This document shows, piece after piece, positions 24,398 to 38,385 of a stretch of DNA of 64,000 nt (positions are counted from its first letter, which is position 1; each line of letters opens with the position of its first letter). This DNA is from Ulva prolifera (taxonomy: Eukaryota > Chlorophyta > Ulvophyceae > Ulvales > Ulvaceae): positions 10,651,943 to 10,715,942 of the forward strand of contig CM041199.1 in assembly GCA_023078555.1 (NCBI GenBank). The letters run 5' to 3'. A program made the position numbers and the translations under genes. The notes under the pieces were generated by a model. It was not told where the DNA came from. It saw only the letters and a program-made list of their open reading frames with translations, and did not search any database.

Positions 24398-27300
24398 CTA
24401 TAGACAAGCATACCCCCGCGCACCATAGGGAAGTTGCCAGAAACATCCTTTGATTCTGAAAGATCTAGGACGTCAAGTATGCATTGCACAGTTGTTGCTA
24501 ACTCCCAGGAGTGGCGTGGAACAAAAGTGCACACTTTTCACCAACCATGTGAATGGACTTGGTTGTAGCCACGCAACCCCCCGCGCAGCAAAAGGTACGT
24601 TGCCATCAACATTCAAAGATGTTGGGGGGTATGAGATGTCCATCATTCATTGCGTATTTTCTGCAGACACCATGGAGTGGTGTAATGCAAAAGTGCACAC
24701 TTTCCACCAACCCATGTGAACGGACTTGGTTGCAGCCACGCAACCCCCCGCACATCAAAGGTACGATGACATGAACATTCCAAGATGTTGGGGGGTATGG
24801 GATGTCCATCATTCATTGCGTATTTTCTGCAGACACCATGGAGTGGTGTAATGCAAAAGTGCACACTTTCCACCAACCCATGTGAACGGACTTGGTTGCA
24901 GCCACGCAACCCCCCGCACATCAAAGGTACGACTACATGAACATTCCAAGATGTTGGGGGGCATGGGATGTCCATCATTCATTGCGTATTTTCTGCAGAC
25001 ACCATGGAGTGGTGTGGTGCAAAAGTGCACACTTTCCACCAACCCATGTGAATGGACTTGGTTGTAGCCACGCAACCCCCCGCGCATCAAAAGGTACGTC
25101 GACATGAACATTCAAAGATGTTGGGGGGTATGGGATGTCCATCATTCATTGCGTATTTTCTGCAGACACCATGGCGTGGTGTGGTGCAAAAGTGCACACT
25201 TTCCACCAACCCATGTGAATGGACTTGGTTGTAGCCACGCAACCCCCCGCGCATCAAAAGGTACGTCGCCATGAACATTCAAAGATGTTGGGGGGTATGA
25301 GATGTCCATCATTCATTGCGTATTTTCTGCAGACACCATGGAGTGGTGTGGTGCAAAAATGCACACTTTCCACCAACCCATGTGAATGGACTTGGTTGTA
25401 GCCACGCAACCCCCCGCGCAGCAAAAGGTACGTCGACATGAACATTCAAAGATGTTGGGGGGTATGGGATGTCCATCATTCATTGCGTATTTTCTGCAGA
25501 CACCATGGCGTGGTGTGGTGCAAAAATGCACACTTTCCACCAACCCATGTGAATGGACTTGGTTGTAGCCACGCAACCCCCCGCGCAGCAAAAGGTACGT
25601 TGCCATCAACATTCCAAGATGTTGGGGGGTATGGGATGTCCATCATTCATTGCGTATTTTCTGCAGACACCATGGCGTGGTGTGGTGCAAAAGTGTACAC
25701 TTTCCACCAACCCATGTGAATAGACTTGGTTGTAGCCACGCAACCCCCCGCGCAGCAAAAGGTACATCGCGATCAACATTCCAAGATGTTGGGGGGTATG
25801 GGATGTCCATCATTCATTGCGTATTTTCTGCAGACACCATGGAGTGCTGTGGTGCAAAAGTGCACACTTTCCACCAACCCATGTGAATGGACTTGGTTGT
25901 AGCCACGCAACCCCCCGCGCATCAAAAGGTACGTCCCCATGAACATTCAAAGATGTTGGGGGGTATGGGATGTCCATCATCCATTGCGTATTTTCTGCAG
26001 ACACCATGGAGTGGTGTGGTGCAAAAGTGCACACTTTCCACCAACCCATGTGAATGGACTTGGTTGTAGCCACGCAACCCCCCGCGCATCAAAAGGTACG
26101 TCGCCATGAACATTCCAAGATGTTGGGGGGTATGGGATGATTATCGTTCATTGCATATTTGCTGCTGACTCCCAGGAGTGGCGTGGGGCAAAAGTGCACA
26201 CTTTTCACCAACCATGTGAATGGACTTGGTTGTAGCCACGCAACCCCCCGCGCATGAAAAGGTACGTCGCCATGAACATTCCAAGATGTTGGGGGGTATG
26301 GGATGATTATCATTCATTGCATATTTGCTGGTGACTCCCAGGAGTGGCGTGGGGCAAAAGTGCACACTTTTCACCAACCATGTGAATGGACTTGGCTATA
26401 GACAAGCATACCCCCGCGCACCATAGGGAAGTTGCCAGAAACATCCTTTGATTCTGAAAGATCTAGGACGTCAAGTATGCATTTCACAGTTGTTGCTAAC
26501 TTCCAGGAGTGGCGTGGAACAAAAGTGCACACTTTTCACCAACCATGTGAATGGACTTGGTTGTAGCCACGCAACCCCCCGCGCAGCAAAAGGTACGTCG
26601 CCATCAACATTCCAAGATGTTGGGGGGTATGGGATGTCCATCATTCATTGCGCATTTTCTGCAGACACCATGGAGTGGTGTGGTGCAAAAGTGCACACTT
26701 TCCACCAACCCATGTGAATGGACTTGGTTGTAGCCACGCAACCCCCCGCGCAGCAAAAGGTACGTCGCCATCAACATTCCAAGATGTTGGGGGGTATGGG
26801 ATGTCCATCATTCATTGCGTACTTTCTGCAGACACCATGGAGTGGTGTGGTGCAAAAGTGCACACTTTCCACCAACCCATGTGAATGGACTTGGTTGTAG
26901 CCACGCAACCCCCCGCGCATCAAAAGGTACGTCCCCATGAACATTCAAAGATGTTGGGGGGTATGGGATGTCCATCATCCATTGCGTATTTTCTGCAGAC
27001 ACCATGGAGTGGTGTGGTGCAAAAGTGCACACTTTCCACCAACCCATGTGAATGGACTTGGTTGTAGCCACGCAACCCCCCGCGCATCAAAAGGTACGTC
27101 GCCATGAACATTCCAAGATGTTGGGGGGTATGGGATGATTATCATTCATTGCATATTTGCTGCTGACTCCCAGGAGTGGCATGGGGCAAAAGTGCACACT
27201 TTTCACCAACCATGTGAATGGACTTGGCTATAGACAAGCATACCCCCGCGCACCATAGGGAAGTTGCCAGAAACATCCTTTGATTCTGAAAGATCTAGGA

Positions 27301-27558
27301 CGTCAAGTATGCATTGCACAGTTGTTGCTAACTCCCTGGAGTGGCGTGGAACAAAAGTGCACACTTTTCACCAACCATGTGAAAGGACTTGGTTGTAGCC
27401 ACGCAACCCCCCGCGCAGCAAAAGGTACGTCGCCATGAACATTCCAAGATGTTGGGGGGTATGGGATGATTATCATTCATTGCATATTTGCTGGTGACTC
27501 CCAGGAGTGGCGTGGGGCAAAAGTGCACACTTTTCACCAACCATGTGAATGGACTTGG
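24398..27558 (+). repeat. 3161-bp higher-order unit (19-mer), copy 1
   Basis: C monomers at 24398, 26396 and 27228 give an internal order of 12 + 5 + 2 monomers. It repeats at +3161, with rare markers such as 'ggagtgctgtggtgc' (25843) and 'cgtactttctgcag' (26818). The last third differs in variant content: after about 26850 this copy has 'gtggtgcaaaagtgcac', while copy 2 has 'gtaatgcaaaagtgcaccc' and the 'gtcgggggg' A. Confidence 0.92.
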
Positions 27559-30500
27559 CTATAGACAAGCATACCCCCGCGCACCATAGGGAAGTTGCCA
27601 GAAACATCCTTTGATTCTGAAAGATCTAGGACGTCAAGTATGCATTGCACAGTTGTTGCTAACTCCCAGGAGTGGCGTGGAACAAAAGTGCACACTTTTC
27701 ACCAACCATGTGAATGGACTTGGTTGTAGCCACGCAACCCCCCGCGCAGCAAAAGGTACGTTGCCATCAACATTCAAAGATGTTGGGGGGTATGAGATGT
27801 CCATCATTCATTGCGTATTTTCTGCAGACACCATGGAGTGGTGTAATGCAAAAGTGCACACTTTCCACCAACCCATGTGAACGGACTTGGTTGCAGCCAC
27901 GCAACCCCCCGCACATCAAAGGTACGATGACATGAACATTCCAAGATGTTGGGGGGTATGGGATGTCCATCATTCATTGCGTATTTTCTGCAGACACCAT
28001 GGAGTGGTGTAATGCAAAAGTGCACACTTTCCACCAACCCATGTGAACGGACTTGGTTGCAGCCACGCAACCCCCCGCACATCAAAGGTACGACTACATG
28101 AACATTCCAAGATGTTGGGGGGCATGGGATGTCCATCATTCATTGCGTATTTTCTGCAGACACCATGGAGTGGTGTGGTGCAAAAGTGCACACTTTCCAC
28201 CAACCCATGTGAATGGACTTGGTTGTAGCCACGCAACCCCCCGCGCATCAAAAGGTACGTCGACATGAACATTCAAAGATGTTGGGGGGTATGGGATGTC
28301 CATCATTCATTGCGTATTTTCTGCAGACACCATGGCGTGGTGTGGTGCAAAAGTGCACACTTTCCACCAACCCATGTGAATGGACTTGGTTGTAGCCACG
28401 CAACCCCCCGCGCATCAAAAGGTACGTCGCCATGAACATTCAAAGATGTTGGGGGGTATGAGATGTCCATCATTCATTGCGTATTTTCTGCAGACACCAT
28501 GGAGTGGTGTGGTGCAAAAATGCACACTTTCCACCAACCCATGTGAATGGACTTGGTTGTAGCCACGCAACCCCCCGCGCAGCAAAAGGTACGTCGACAT
28601 GAACATTCAAAGATGTTGGGGGGTATGGGATGTCCATCATTCATTGCGTATTTTCTGCAGACACCATGGCGTGGTGTGGTGCAAAAATGCACACTTTCCA
28701 CCAACCCATGTGAATGGACTTGGTTGTAGCCACGCAACCCCCCGCGCAGCAAAAGGTACGTTGCCATCAACATTCCAAGATGTTGGGGGGTATGGGATGT
28801 CCATCATTCATTGCGTATTTTCTGCAGACACCATGGCGTGGTGTGGTGCAAAAGTGTACACTTTCCACCAACCCATGTGAATAGACTTGGTTGTAGCCAC
28901 GCAACCCCCCGCGCAGCAAAAGGTACATCGCGATCAACATTCCAAGATGTTGGGGGGTATGGGATGTCCATCATTCATTGCGTATTTTCTGCAGACACCA
29001 TGGAGTGCTGTGGTGCAAAAGTGCACACTTTCCACCAACCCATGTGAATGGACTTGGTTGTAGCCACGCAACCCCCCGCGCATCAAAAGGTACGTCCCCA
29101 TGAACATTCAAAGATGTTGGGGGGTATGGGATGTCCATCATCCATTGCGTATTTTCTGCAGACACCATGGAGTGGTGTGGTGCAAAAGTGCACACTTTCC
29201 ACCAACCCATGTGAATGGACTTGGTTGTAGCCACGCAACCCCCCGCGCATCAAAAGGTACGTCGCCATGAACATTCCAAGATGTTGGGGGGTATGGGATG
29301 ATTATCGTTCATTGCATATTTGCTGCTGACTCCCAGGAGTGGCGTGGGGCAAAAGTGCACACTTTTCACCAACCATGTGAATGGACTTGGTTGTAGCCAC
29401 GCAACCCCCCGCGCATGAAAAGGTACGTCGCCATGAACATTCCAAGATGTTGGGGGGTATGGGATGATTATCATTCATTGCATATTTGCTGGTGACTCCC
29501 AGGAGTGGCGTGGGGCAAAAGTGCACACTTTTCACCAACCATGTGAATGGACTTGGCTATAGACAAGCATACCCCCGCGCACCATAGGGAAGTTGCCAGA
29601 AACATCCTTTGATTCTGAAAGATCTAGGACGTCAAGTATGCATTTCACAGTTGTTGCTAACTTCCAGGAGTGGCGTGGAACAAAAGTGCACACTTTTCAC
29701 CAACCATGTGAATGGACTTGGTTGTAGCCACGCAACCCCCCGCGCAGCAAAAGGTACGTCGCCATCAACATTCCAAGATGTTGGGGGGTATGGGATGTCC
29801 ATCATTCATTGCGCATTTTCTGCAGACACCATGGAGTGGTGTGGTGCAAAAGTGCACACTTTCCACCAACCCATGTGAATGGACTTGGTTGTAGCCACGC
29901 AACCCCCCGCGCAGCAAAAGGTACGTCGCCATCAACATTCCAAGATGTTGGGGGGTATGGGATGTCCATCATTCATTGCGTACTTTCTGCAGACACCATG
30001 GAGTGGTGTAATGCAAAAGTGCACCCTTTCCACCAACCCATGTGAACGGACTTGGTTGTAGCCACGCAACCCCCCGCGCATCAAAAGGTACGTCCCCATG
30101 AACATTCAAAGATGTCGGGGGGTATGGGATGTCCATCATCCATTGCGTATTTTCTGCAGACACCATGGAGTGGTGTGGTGCAAAAATATACACTTTCCAC
30201 CAACCCATGTGAATGGACTTGGTTGTAGCCACGCAACCCCCCGCGCATGAAAAGGTACGTCGCCATGAACATTCCAAGATGTTGGGGGGTATGGGATGAT
30301 TATCATTCATTGCATATTTGCTGCTGACTCCCAGGAGTGGCATGGGGCAAAAGTGCACACTTTTCACCAACCATGTGAATGGACTTGGCTATAGACAAGC
30401 ATACCCCCGCGCACCATAGGGAAGTTGCCAGAAACATCCTTTGATTCTGAAAGATCTAGGACGTCAAGTATGCATTGCACAGTTGTTGCTAACTCCCAGG

Positions 30501-30719
30501 AGTGGCGTGGAACAAAAGTGCACACTTTTCACCAACCATGTGAATGGACTTGGTTGTAGCCACGCAACCCCCCGCGCAGCAAAAGGTACGTCGCCATGAA
30601 CATTCCAAGATGTTGGGGGGTATGGGATGATTATCGTTCATTGCATATTTGCTGCTGACTCCCAGGAGTGGCGTGGGGCAAAAGTGCACACTTTTCACCA
30701 ACCATGTGAATGGACTTGG
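27559..30719 (+). repeat. 3161-bp higher-order unit (19-mer), copy 2
   Basis: C at 27559, 29557 and 30389, all at +3161 from copy 1. The first ~2.4 kb look identical to copy 1 in their conceptual products. The final ~700 bp instead match the 1330-bp repeat that follows and the block at 21.4-21.9 kb. This copy is therefore a mosaic of two unit types, joined near 30010. Confidence 0.92.
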
Positions 30720-32397
30720 CTATAGACAAGCATACCCCCGCGCACCATAGGGAAGTTGCCAGAAACATCCTTTGATTCTGAAAGATCTAGGACGTCAAGT
30801 ATGCATTGCACAGTTGTTGCTAACTCCTAGGAGTGGCGTGGAACAAAAGTGCACACTTTTCACCAACCATGTGAATGGACTTGGTTGTAGCCACGCAACC
30901 CCCCGCGCAGCAAAAGGTACGTCGCCATCAACATTCCAAGATTTTGGGGGGTATGGGATGTCCATCATTCATTGCGTATTTTCTGCAGACACCATGGCGT
31001 GGTGTGGGGCAAAAGTGCACACTTTCCACCAACCCATGTGAATGGACTTGGTTGTAGCCACGCAACCCCCCGCGCAGCAAAAGGTACGTCGCCATCAACA
31101 TTCCAAGATGTTGGGGGGTATGGGATGTCCATCATTCATTGCGCATTTTCTGCAGACACCATGGAGTGGTGTGGTGCAAAAGTGCACACTTTCCACCAAC
31201 CCATGTGAATGGACTTGGTTGTAGCCACGCAACCCCCCGCGCAGCAAAAGGTACGTCGCCATCAACATTCCAAGATGTTGGGGGGTATGGGATGAACATC
31301 ATTCATTGCGTATTTTCTGCAGACACCATGGAGTGGTGTAATGCAAAAGTGCACCCTTTCCACCAACCCATGTGAACGGACTTGGTTGTAGCCACGCAAC
31401 CCCCCGCGCATCAAAAGGTACGTCCCCATGAACATTCAAAGATGTCGGGGGGTATGGGATGTCCATCATCCATTGCGTATTTTCTGCAGACACCATGGAG
31501 TGGTGTGGTGCAAAAATATACACTTTCCACCAACCCATGTGAATGGACTTGGTTGTAGCCACGCAACCCCCCGCGCATGAAAAGGTACGTCGCCATGAAC
31601 ATTCCAAGATGTTGGGGGGTATGGGATGATTATCATTCATTGCATATTTGCTGCTGACTCCCAGGAGTGGCATGGGGCAAAAGTGCACACTTTTCACCAA
31701 CCATGTGAATGGACTTGGCTATAGACAAGCATACCCCCGCGCACCATAGGGAAGTTGCCAGAAACATCCTTTGATTCTGAAAGATCTAGGACGTCAAGTA
31801 TGCATTGCACAGTTGTTGCTAACTCCCAGGAGTGGCGTGGAACAAAAGTGCACACTTTTCACCAACCATGTGAATGGACTTGGTTGTAGCCACGCAACCC
31901 CCCGCGCAGCAAAAGGTACGTCGCCATGAACATTCCAAGATGTTGGGGGGTATGGGATGATTATCGTTCATTGCATATTTGCTGCTGACTCCCAGGAGTG
32001 GCGTGGGGCAAAAGTGCACACTTTTCACCAACCATGTGAATGGACTTGGCTATAGACAAGCATACCCCCGCGCACCATAGGGAAGTTGCCAGAAACATCC
32101 TTTGATTCTGAAAGATCTAGGACGTCAAGTATGCATTGCACAGTTGTTGCTAACTCCTAGGAGTGGCGTGGAACAAAAGTGCACACTTTTCACCAACCAT
32201 GTGAATGGACTTGGTTGTAGCCACGCAACCCCCCGCGCAGCAAAAGGTACGTCGCCATCAACATTCCAAGATTTTGGGGGGTATGGGATGTCCATCATTC
32301 ATTGCGTATTTTCTGCAGACACCATGGCGTGGTGTGGTGCAAAAGTGCACACTTTCCACCAACCCATGTGAATGGACTTGGTTGTAGCCACGCAACC
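29732..32397 (+). repeat. 1330-bp higher-order unit (8-mer), two cycles
   Basis: C pairs at 30389/30720 and 31719/32050 are exactly 1330 bp apart. Both cycles include 'gcgcattttctgcag', 'gcaccctttcc', 'gatgtcgggggg', 'gcaaaaatatac' and 'caagattttgg'. The copies differ at a few sites: 'gatgaacatcattc' near 31293 against 'gatgtccatcattc', and 'gtggggcaaaag' near 31006 against 'gtggtgcaaaag'. The first cycle overlaps the end of the 3161-bp unit, so amplification of different periods was layered. Confidence 0.9.
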
Positions 32398-33047
32398 CCC
32401 CGCGCAGCAAAAGGTACATCGCGATCAACATTCCAAGATGTTGGGGGGTATGGGATGATGAACATTCATTGCATATTTGCTGCTGACTCCCAGGAGTGGT
32501 GTGGTGCAAAAGTGCACACTTGCCACCAACCCATGTGAATGGACTTGGTTGTAGCCACGCAACCCCCCGCGCATCAAAAGGTACATCGCCATCAACATTC
32601 CAAGCTGTTGGGGGGTATGGGATGTCCATCATTCATTGCGTATTTTCTGCAGACACCATGGAGTGGTGTGGTGCAAAAGTGCACACTTTCCACCAACCCA
32701 TGTGAATGGACTTGGTTGTAGCCACGCAACCCCCCGCGCATCAAAAGGTACGTCGCCATGAACATTCCAAGATGTTGGGGAGTATGGGATGATTATCGTT
32801 CATTGCATATTTGCTGCTGATTCCCAGGAGTGGCGTGGGGCAAAAGTGCACACTTTTCACCAACCATGTGAATGGACTTGGTTGTAGCCACGCAACCCCC
32901 CGCGCATGAAAAGGTACGTCGCCATGAACATTCCAAGATGTTGGAGGGTATGGGATGATTATCATTCATTGCATATTTGCTGCTGACTCCCAGGAGTGGC
33001 GTGGGGCAAAAGTGCACACTTTTCACCAACCATGTGAATGGACTTGG
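32398..33047 (+). repeat. Transition from A-rich to B-rich array
   Basis: It begins with a B-to-A chimera ('gggatgatgaacattc'...'gtggtgcaaaag', 'cttgccacc'), then one A with 'caagctgttgg', then B monomers with private changes ('gttggggagtatggg', 'gctgattcccagg', 'gttggagggtatggg'). From here to about 55 kb class B is the commonest monomer and PstI/NcoI sites become sparser. Confidence 0.83.
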
Positions 33048-35040
33048 CTATAGACAAGCATACCCCCGCGCACCATAGGGAAGTTGCCAGAAACATCCTT
33101 TGATTCTGAAAGATCTAGGACGTCAAGTATGCATTTCACAGTTGTTGCTAACTTCCAGGAGTGGCGTGGAACAAAAGTGCACACTTTTCACCAACCATGT
33201 GAATGGACTTGGTTGTAGCCACGCAACCCCCCGCGCATCAAAAGGTACGTCGCCATGAACATTCCAAGATGTTGGGGGGTATGGGATGATTATCGTTCAT
33301 TGCATATTTGCTGCTGACTCCCAGGAGTGGCGTGGGGCAAAAGTGCACACTTGCCACCAACCCATGTGAATGGACTTGGTTGTAGCCACGCAACCCCCCG
33401 CGCATCAAAAGGTACATCGCCATCAACATTCCAAGCTGTTGGGGGGTATGGGATGTCCATCATTCATTGCGTATTTTCTGCAGACACCATGGAGTGGTGT
33501 GGTGCAAAAGTGCACACTTTCCACCAACCCATGTGAATGGACTTGGTTGTAGACACGCAACCCCCCGCGCATCAAAAGGTACGTCGCCATGAACATTCCA
33601 AGATGTTGGGGGGTATGGGATGATTATCGTTCATTGCATATTTGCTGCTGACTCCCAGGAGTGGCGTGGGGCAAAAGTGCACACTTTTCACCAACCATGT
33701 GAATGGACTTGGTTGTAGCCACGCAACCCCCCGCGCAGCAAAAGGTACGTCGCCATGAACATTCCAAGATGTTGGGGGGTATGGGATGATTATCGTTCAT
33801 TGCATATTTGCTGCTGACTCCCAGGAGTGGCGTGGGGCAAAAGTGCACACTTTTCACCAACCATGTGAATGGACTTGGCTATAGACAAGCATACCCCCGC
33901 GCACCATAGGGAAGTTGCCAGAAACATCCTTTGATTCTGACAGATCTAGGACGTCAAGTATGCATTGCACAGTTGTTGGTAACTCCTAGGAGTGGCGTGG
34001 AACAAAAGTGCACACTTTTCACCAACCATGTGAATGGACTTGGTTGTAGCCACGCAACCCCCCGCGCATCAAAAGGTACGTCGCCATGAACATTCCAAGA
34101 TGTTGGGGGGTATGGGATGATTATCGTTCATTGCATATTTGCTGCTGACTCCCAGGAGTGGCGTGGGGCAAAAGTGCACACTTTTCACCAACCATGTGAA
34201 TGGACTTGGTTGTAGCCACGCAACCCCCCGCGCATCAAAAGGTACGTCGCCATGAACATTCCAAGATGTTGAAGGGTATGGGATGATTATCATTCATTGC
34301 ATATTTGCTGGTGACTCCCAGGAGTGGCGTGGGGCAAAAGTGCACACTTTTCACCAACCATGTGAATGGACTTGGCTATAGACAAGCATACCCCCGCGCA
34401 CCATAGGGAAGTTGCCAGAAACATCCTTTGATTCTGAAAGATCTAGGACGTCAAGTATGCATTTCACAGTTGTTGCTAACTTCCAGGAGTGGCGTGGAAC
34501 AAAAGTGCACACTTTTCACCAACCATGTGAATGGACTTGGTTGTAGCCACGCAACCCCCCGCGCATCAAAAGGTACGTCGCCATGAACATTCCAAGATGT
34601 TGGGGGGTATGGGATGATTATCGTTCATTGCATATTTGCTGCTGACTCCCAGGAGTGGCGTGGGGCAAAAGTGCACACTTGCCACCAACCCATGTGAATG
34701 GACTTGGTTGTAGCCACGCAACCCCCCGCGCATCAAAAGGTACATCGCCATCAACATTCCAAGCTGTTGGGGGGTATGGGATGTCCATCATTCATTGCGT
34801 ATTTTCTGCAGACACCATGGAGTGGTGTGGTGCAAAAGTGCACACTTTCCACCAACCCATGTGAATGGACTTGGTTGTAGCCACGCAACCCCCCGCGCAT
34901 CAAAAGGTACGTCGCCATGAACATTCCAAGATGTTGGGGGGTATGGGATGATTATCGTTCATTGCATATTTGCTGCTGACTCCCAGGAGTGGCGTGGGGC
35001 AAAAGTGCACACTTTTCACCAACCATGTGAATGGACTTGG
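33048..35040 (+). repeat. 1328-bp unit (8-mer), one full and one partial copy
   Basis: C at 33048 and 34376 are 1328 bp apart. The C-B/A-A series with 'cttgccaccaaccc' and 'caagctgttgg' at 33213-33550 recurs at 34541-34878. Between them the first copy has a further C (33879) with 'gattctgacagatctagg' and 'gttgttggtaactcctagg', not present in the second copy. A change 'gttgaagggtatggg' at about 34270 is unique. Confidence 0.86.
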
Positions 35041-36869
35041 CTATAGACAAGCATACTCCCGCGCACCATAGGGAAGTTGCCAGAAACATCCTTTGATTCT
35101 GAAAGATCTAGGACGTCAAGTATGCATTTCACAGTTGTTGCTAACTTCCAGGAGTGGCGTGGAACAAAAGTGCACACTTTTCACCAACCATGTGAATGGA
35201 CTTGGTTGTAGCCACGCAACCCCCCGCGCATCAAAAGGTACGTCGCCATGAACATTCCAAGATGTTGGGGGGTATGGGATGATTATCGTTCATTGCATAT
35301 TTGCTGCTGACTCCCAGGAGTGGCGTGGGGCAAAAGTGCACACTTTTCACCAACCATGTGAATGGACTTGGTTGTAGCCACGCAACCCCCCGCGCATCAA
35401 AAGGTACGTCGCCATGAACATTCCAAGATGTTGGAGGGTATGGGATGATTATCATTCATTGCATATTTGCTGCTGACTCCCAGGAGTGGCGTGGGGCAAA
35501 AGTGCACACTTTTCACCAACCTTGTGAATGGACTTGGTTGTAGCCACGCAACCCCCCGCGCAGCAAAAGGTACGTCGCCATCAACATTCCAAGATTTTGG
35601 GGGGTATGGGATGTCCATCATTCATTGCGTATTTTCTGCAGACACCATGGAGTGGTGTGGTGCAAAAGTGCACACTTTCCACCAACCCATGTGAATGGAC
35701 TTGGTTGTAGCCACGCAACCCCCCGCGCATCAAAAGGTACGTCCCCATGAACATTCAAAGATGTTGGGGGGTATTGGATGTCCATCATCCATTGCGTATT
35801 TTCTGCAGACACCATGGAGTGGTGTGGTGCAAAAGTGCACACTTTCCACCAACCCATGTGAATGGACTTGGTTGTAGCCACGCAACCCCCCGCGCATCAA
35901 AAGGTACGTCGCCATGAACATTCCAAGATGTTGGGGGGTATGGGATGATTATCGTTCATTGCATATTTGCTGCTGACTCCCAGGAGTGGCGTGGGGCAAA
36001 AGTGCACACTTTTCACCAACCATGTGAATGGACTTGGTTGTAGCCACGCAACCCCCCGCGCATGAAAAGGTACGTCGCCATGAACATTCCAAGATGTTGG
36101 AGGGTATGGGATGATTATCATTCATTGCATATTTGCTGCTGACTCCCAGGAGTGGCGTGGGGCAAAAGTGCACACTTTTCACCAACCTTGTGAATGGACT
36201 TGGTTGTAGCCACGCAACCCCCCGCGCAGCAAAAGGTACGTCGCCATCAACATTCCAAGATTTTGGGGGGTATGGGATGTCCATCATTCATTGCGTATTT
36301 TCTGCAGACACCATGGAGTGGTGTGGTGCAAAAGTGCACACTTTCCACCAACCCATGTGAATGGACTTGGTTGTAGCCACGCAACCCCCCGCGCATCAAA
36401 AGGTACGTCGCCATGAACATTCCAAGATGTTGGGGGGTATGGGATGATTATCGTTCATTGCATATTTGCTGCTGACTCCCAGGAGTGGCGTGGGGCAAAA
36501 GTGCACACTTTTCACCAACCATGTGAATGGACTTGGTTGTAGCCACGCAACCCCCCGCGCATCAAAAGGTACGTCGCCATGAACATTCCAAGATGTTGGA
36601 GGGTATGGGATGATTATCATTCATTGCATATTTGCTGCTGACTCCCAGGAGTGGCGTGGGGCAAAAGTGCACACTTTTCACCAACCCATGTGAATGGACT
36701 TGGTTGTAGCCACGCAACCCCCCGCGCATCAAAAGGTACGTCGCCATGAACATTCCAAGATGTTGGGGGGTATGGGATGATTATCGTTCATTGCATATTT
36801 GCTGCTGACTCCCAGGAGTGGCGTGGGGCAAAAGTGCACACTTTTCACCAACCATGTGAATGGACTTGG
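35041..36869 (+). repeat. 1829-bp unit (11-mer), copy 1
   Basis: It starts with the five-monomer cassette C-B-B-A-A (35041-35871). The cassette's second B has 'gttggagggtatggg' and 'accttgtgaatgg', the first A 'caagattttgg' and the second A 'ggtattggatgtcc'. A 666-bp (4-mer) internal repeat follows (for example 35538 onward against 36204 onward). The next C is at 36870. Confidence 0.88.
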
Positions 36870-38032
36870 CTATAGACAAGCATACCCCCGCGCACCATAG
36901 GGAAGTTGCCAGAAACATCCTTTGATTCTGAAAGATCTAGGACGTCAAGTATGCATTTCACAGTTGTTGCTAACTTCCAGGAGTGGCGTGGAACAAAAGT
37001 GCACACTTTTCACCAACCATGTGAATGGACTTGGTTGTAGCCACGCAACCCCCCGCGCATCAAAAGGTACGTCGCCATGAACATTCCAAGATGTTGGGGG
37101 GTATGGGATGATTATCGTTCATTGCATATTTGCTGCTGACTCCCAGGAGTGGCGTGGGGCAAAAGTGCACACTTTTCACCAACCATGTGAATGGACTTGG
37201 TTGTAGCCACGCAACCCCCCGCGCATCAAAAGGTACGTCGCCATGAACATTCCAAGATGTTGGAGGGTATGGGATGATTATCATTCATTGCATATTTGCT
37301 GCTGACTCCCAGGAGTGGCGTGGGGCAAAAGTGCACACTTTTCACCAACCTTGTGAATGGACTTGGTTGTAGCCACGCAACCCCCCGCGCAGCAAAAGGT
37401 ACGTCGCCATCAACATTCCAAGATTTTGGGGGGTATGGGATGTCCATCATTCATTGCGTATTTTCTGCAGACACCATGGAGTGGTGTGGTGCAAAAGTGC
37501 ACACTTTCCACCAACCCATGTGAATGGACTTGGTTGTAGCCACGCAACCCCCCGCGCATCAAAAGGTACGTCCCCATGAACATTCAAAGATGTTGGGGGG
37601 TATTGGATGTCCATCATCCATTGCGTATTTTCTGCAGACACCATGGAGTGGTGTGGTGCAAAAGTGCACACTTTCCACCAACCCATGTGAATGGACTTGG
37701 TTGTAGCCACGCAACCCCCCGCGCATCAAAAGGTACGTCGCCATGAACATTCCAAGATGTTGGGGGGTATGGGATGATTATCGTTCATTGCATATTTGCT
37801 GCTGACTCCCAGGAGTGGCGTGGGGCAAAAGTGCACACTTTTCACCAACCATGTGAATGGACTTGGTTGTAGCCACGCAACCCCCCGCGCATGAAAAGGT
37901 ACGTCGCCATGAACATTCCAAGATGTTGGGGGGTATGGGATGATTATCATTCATTGCATATTTGCTGGTGACTCCCAGGAGTGGCGTGGGGCAAAAGTGC
38001 ACACTTTTCACCAACCATGTGAATGGACTTGG
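36870..38032 (+). repeat. 1829-bp unit, copy 2 (7 monomers kept)
   Basis: It repeats copy 1 at +1829 through the cassette and one B, then ends at C 38033. The same stretch together with the next ~0.4 kb recurs 6918 bp downstream (43788 onward), so it is also the left end of the unit family that fills 44-54.5 kb. Confidence 0.88.
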
Positions 38033-38310
38033 CTATAGACAAGCATACCCCCGCGCACCATAGGGAAGTTGCCAAAAACATCCTTTGATTCTGAAAGATC
38101 TAGGACGTCAAGTATGCATTGCACAGTTGTTGCTAACTCCCAGGAGTGGCGTGGAACAAAAGTGCACACTTTTCACCAACCATGTGAATGGACTTGGTTG
38201 TAGCCACGCAACCCCCCGCGCATCAAAAGGTACGTCGCCATCAACATTCCAAGATGTTGGGGGGTATGGGATGTCCATCATTCATTGCGTATTTGCTGCT
38301 GACTCCCAGG

Positions 38311-38385
38311 AGTGGCGTGGGGCAAAAGTGCACACTTTTCACCAACCAGTGGCGTGGGGCAAAAAGTGCACACTTTTCACCAACC
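38311..38385 (+). repeat. 37/38-bp internal duplication in a 204-bp monomer
   Basis: The segment from 'agtggcgtggggcaaaag' to 'cacttttcaccaacc' occurs twice in a row (38311-38347 and 38348-38385). The second copy has one extra A ('caaaaagtgc'). The duplication doubles the 'gtgcac' dyad inside one monomer (38198-38401), which sits between two class C monomers. The upstream part is an A/B chimera ('gatgtccatcattcattgcg' then 'tatttgctgctgactccc'). Confidence 0.95.
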
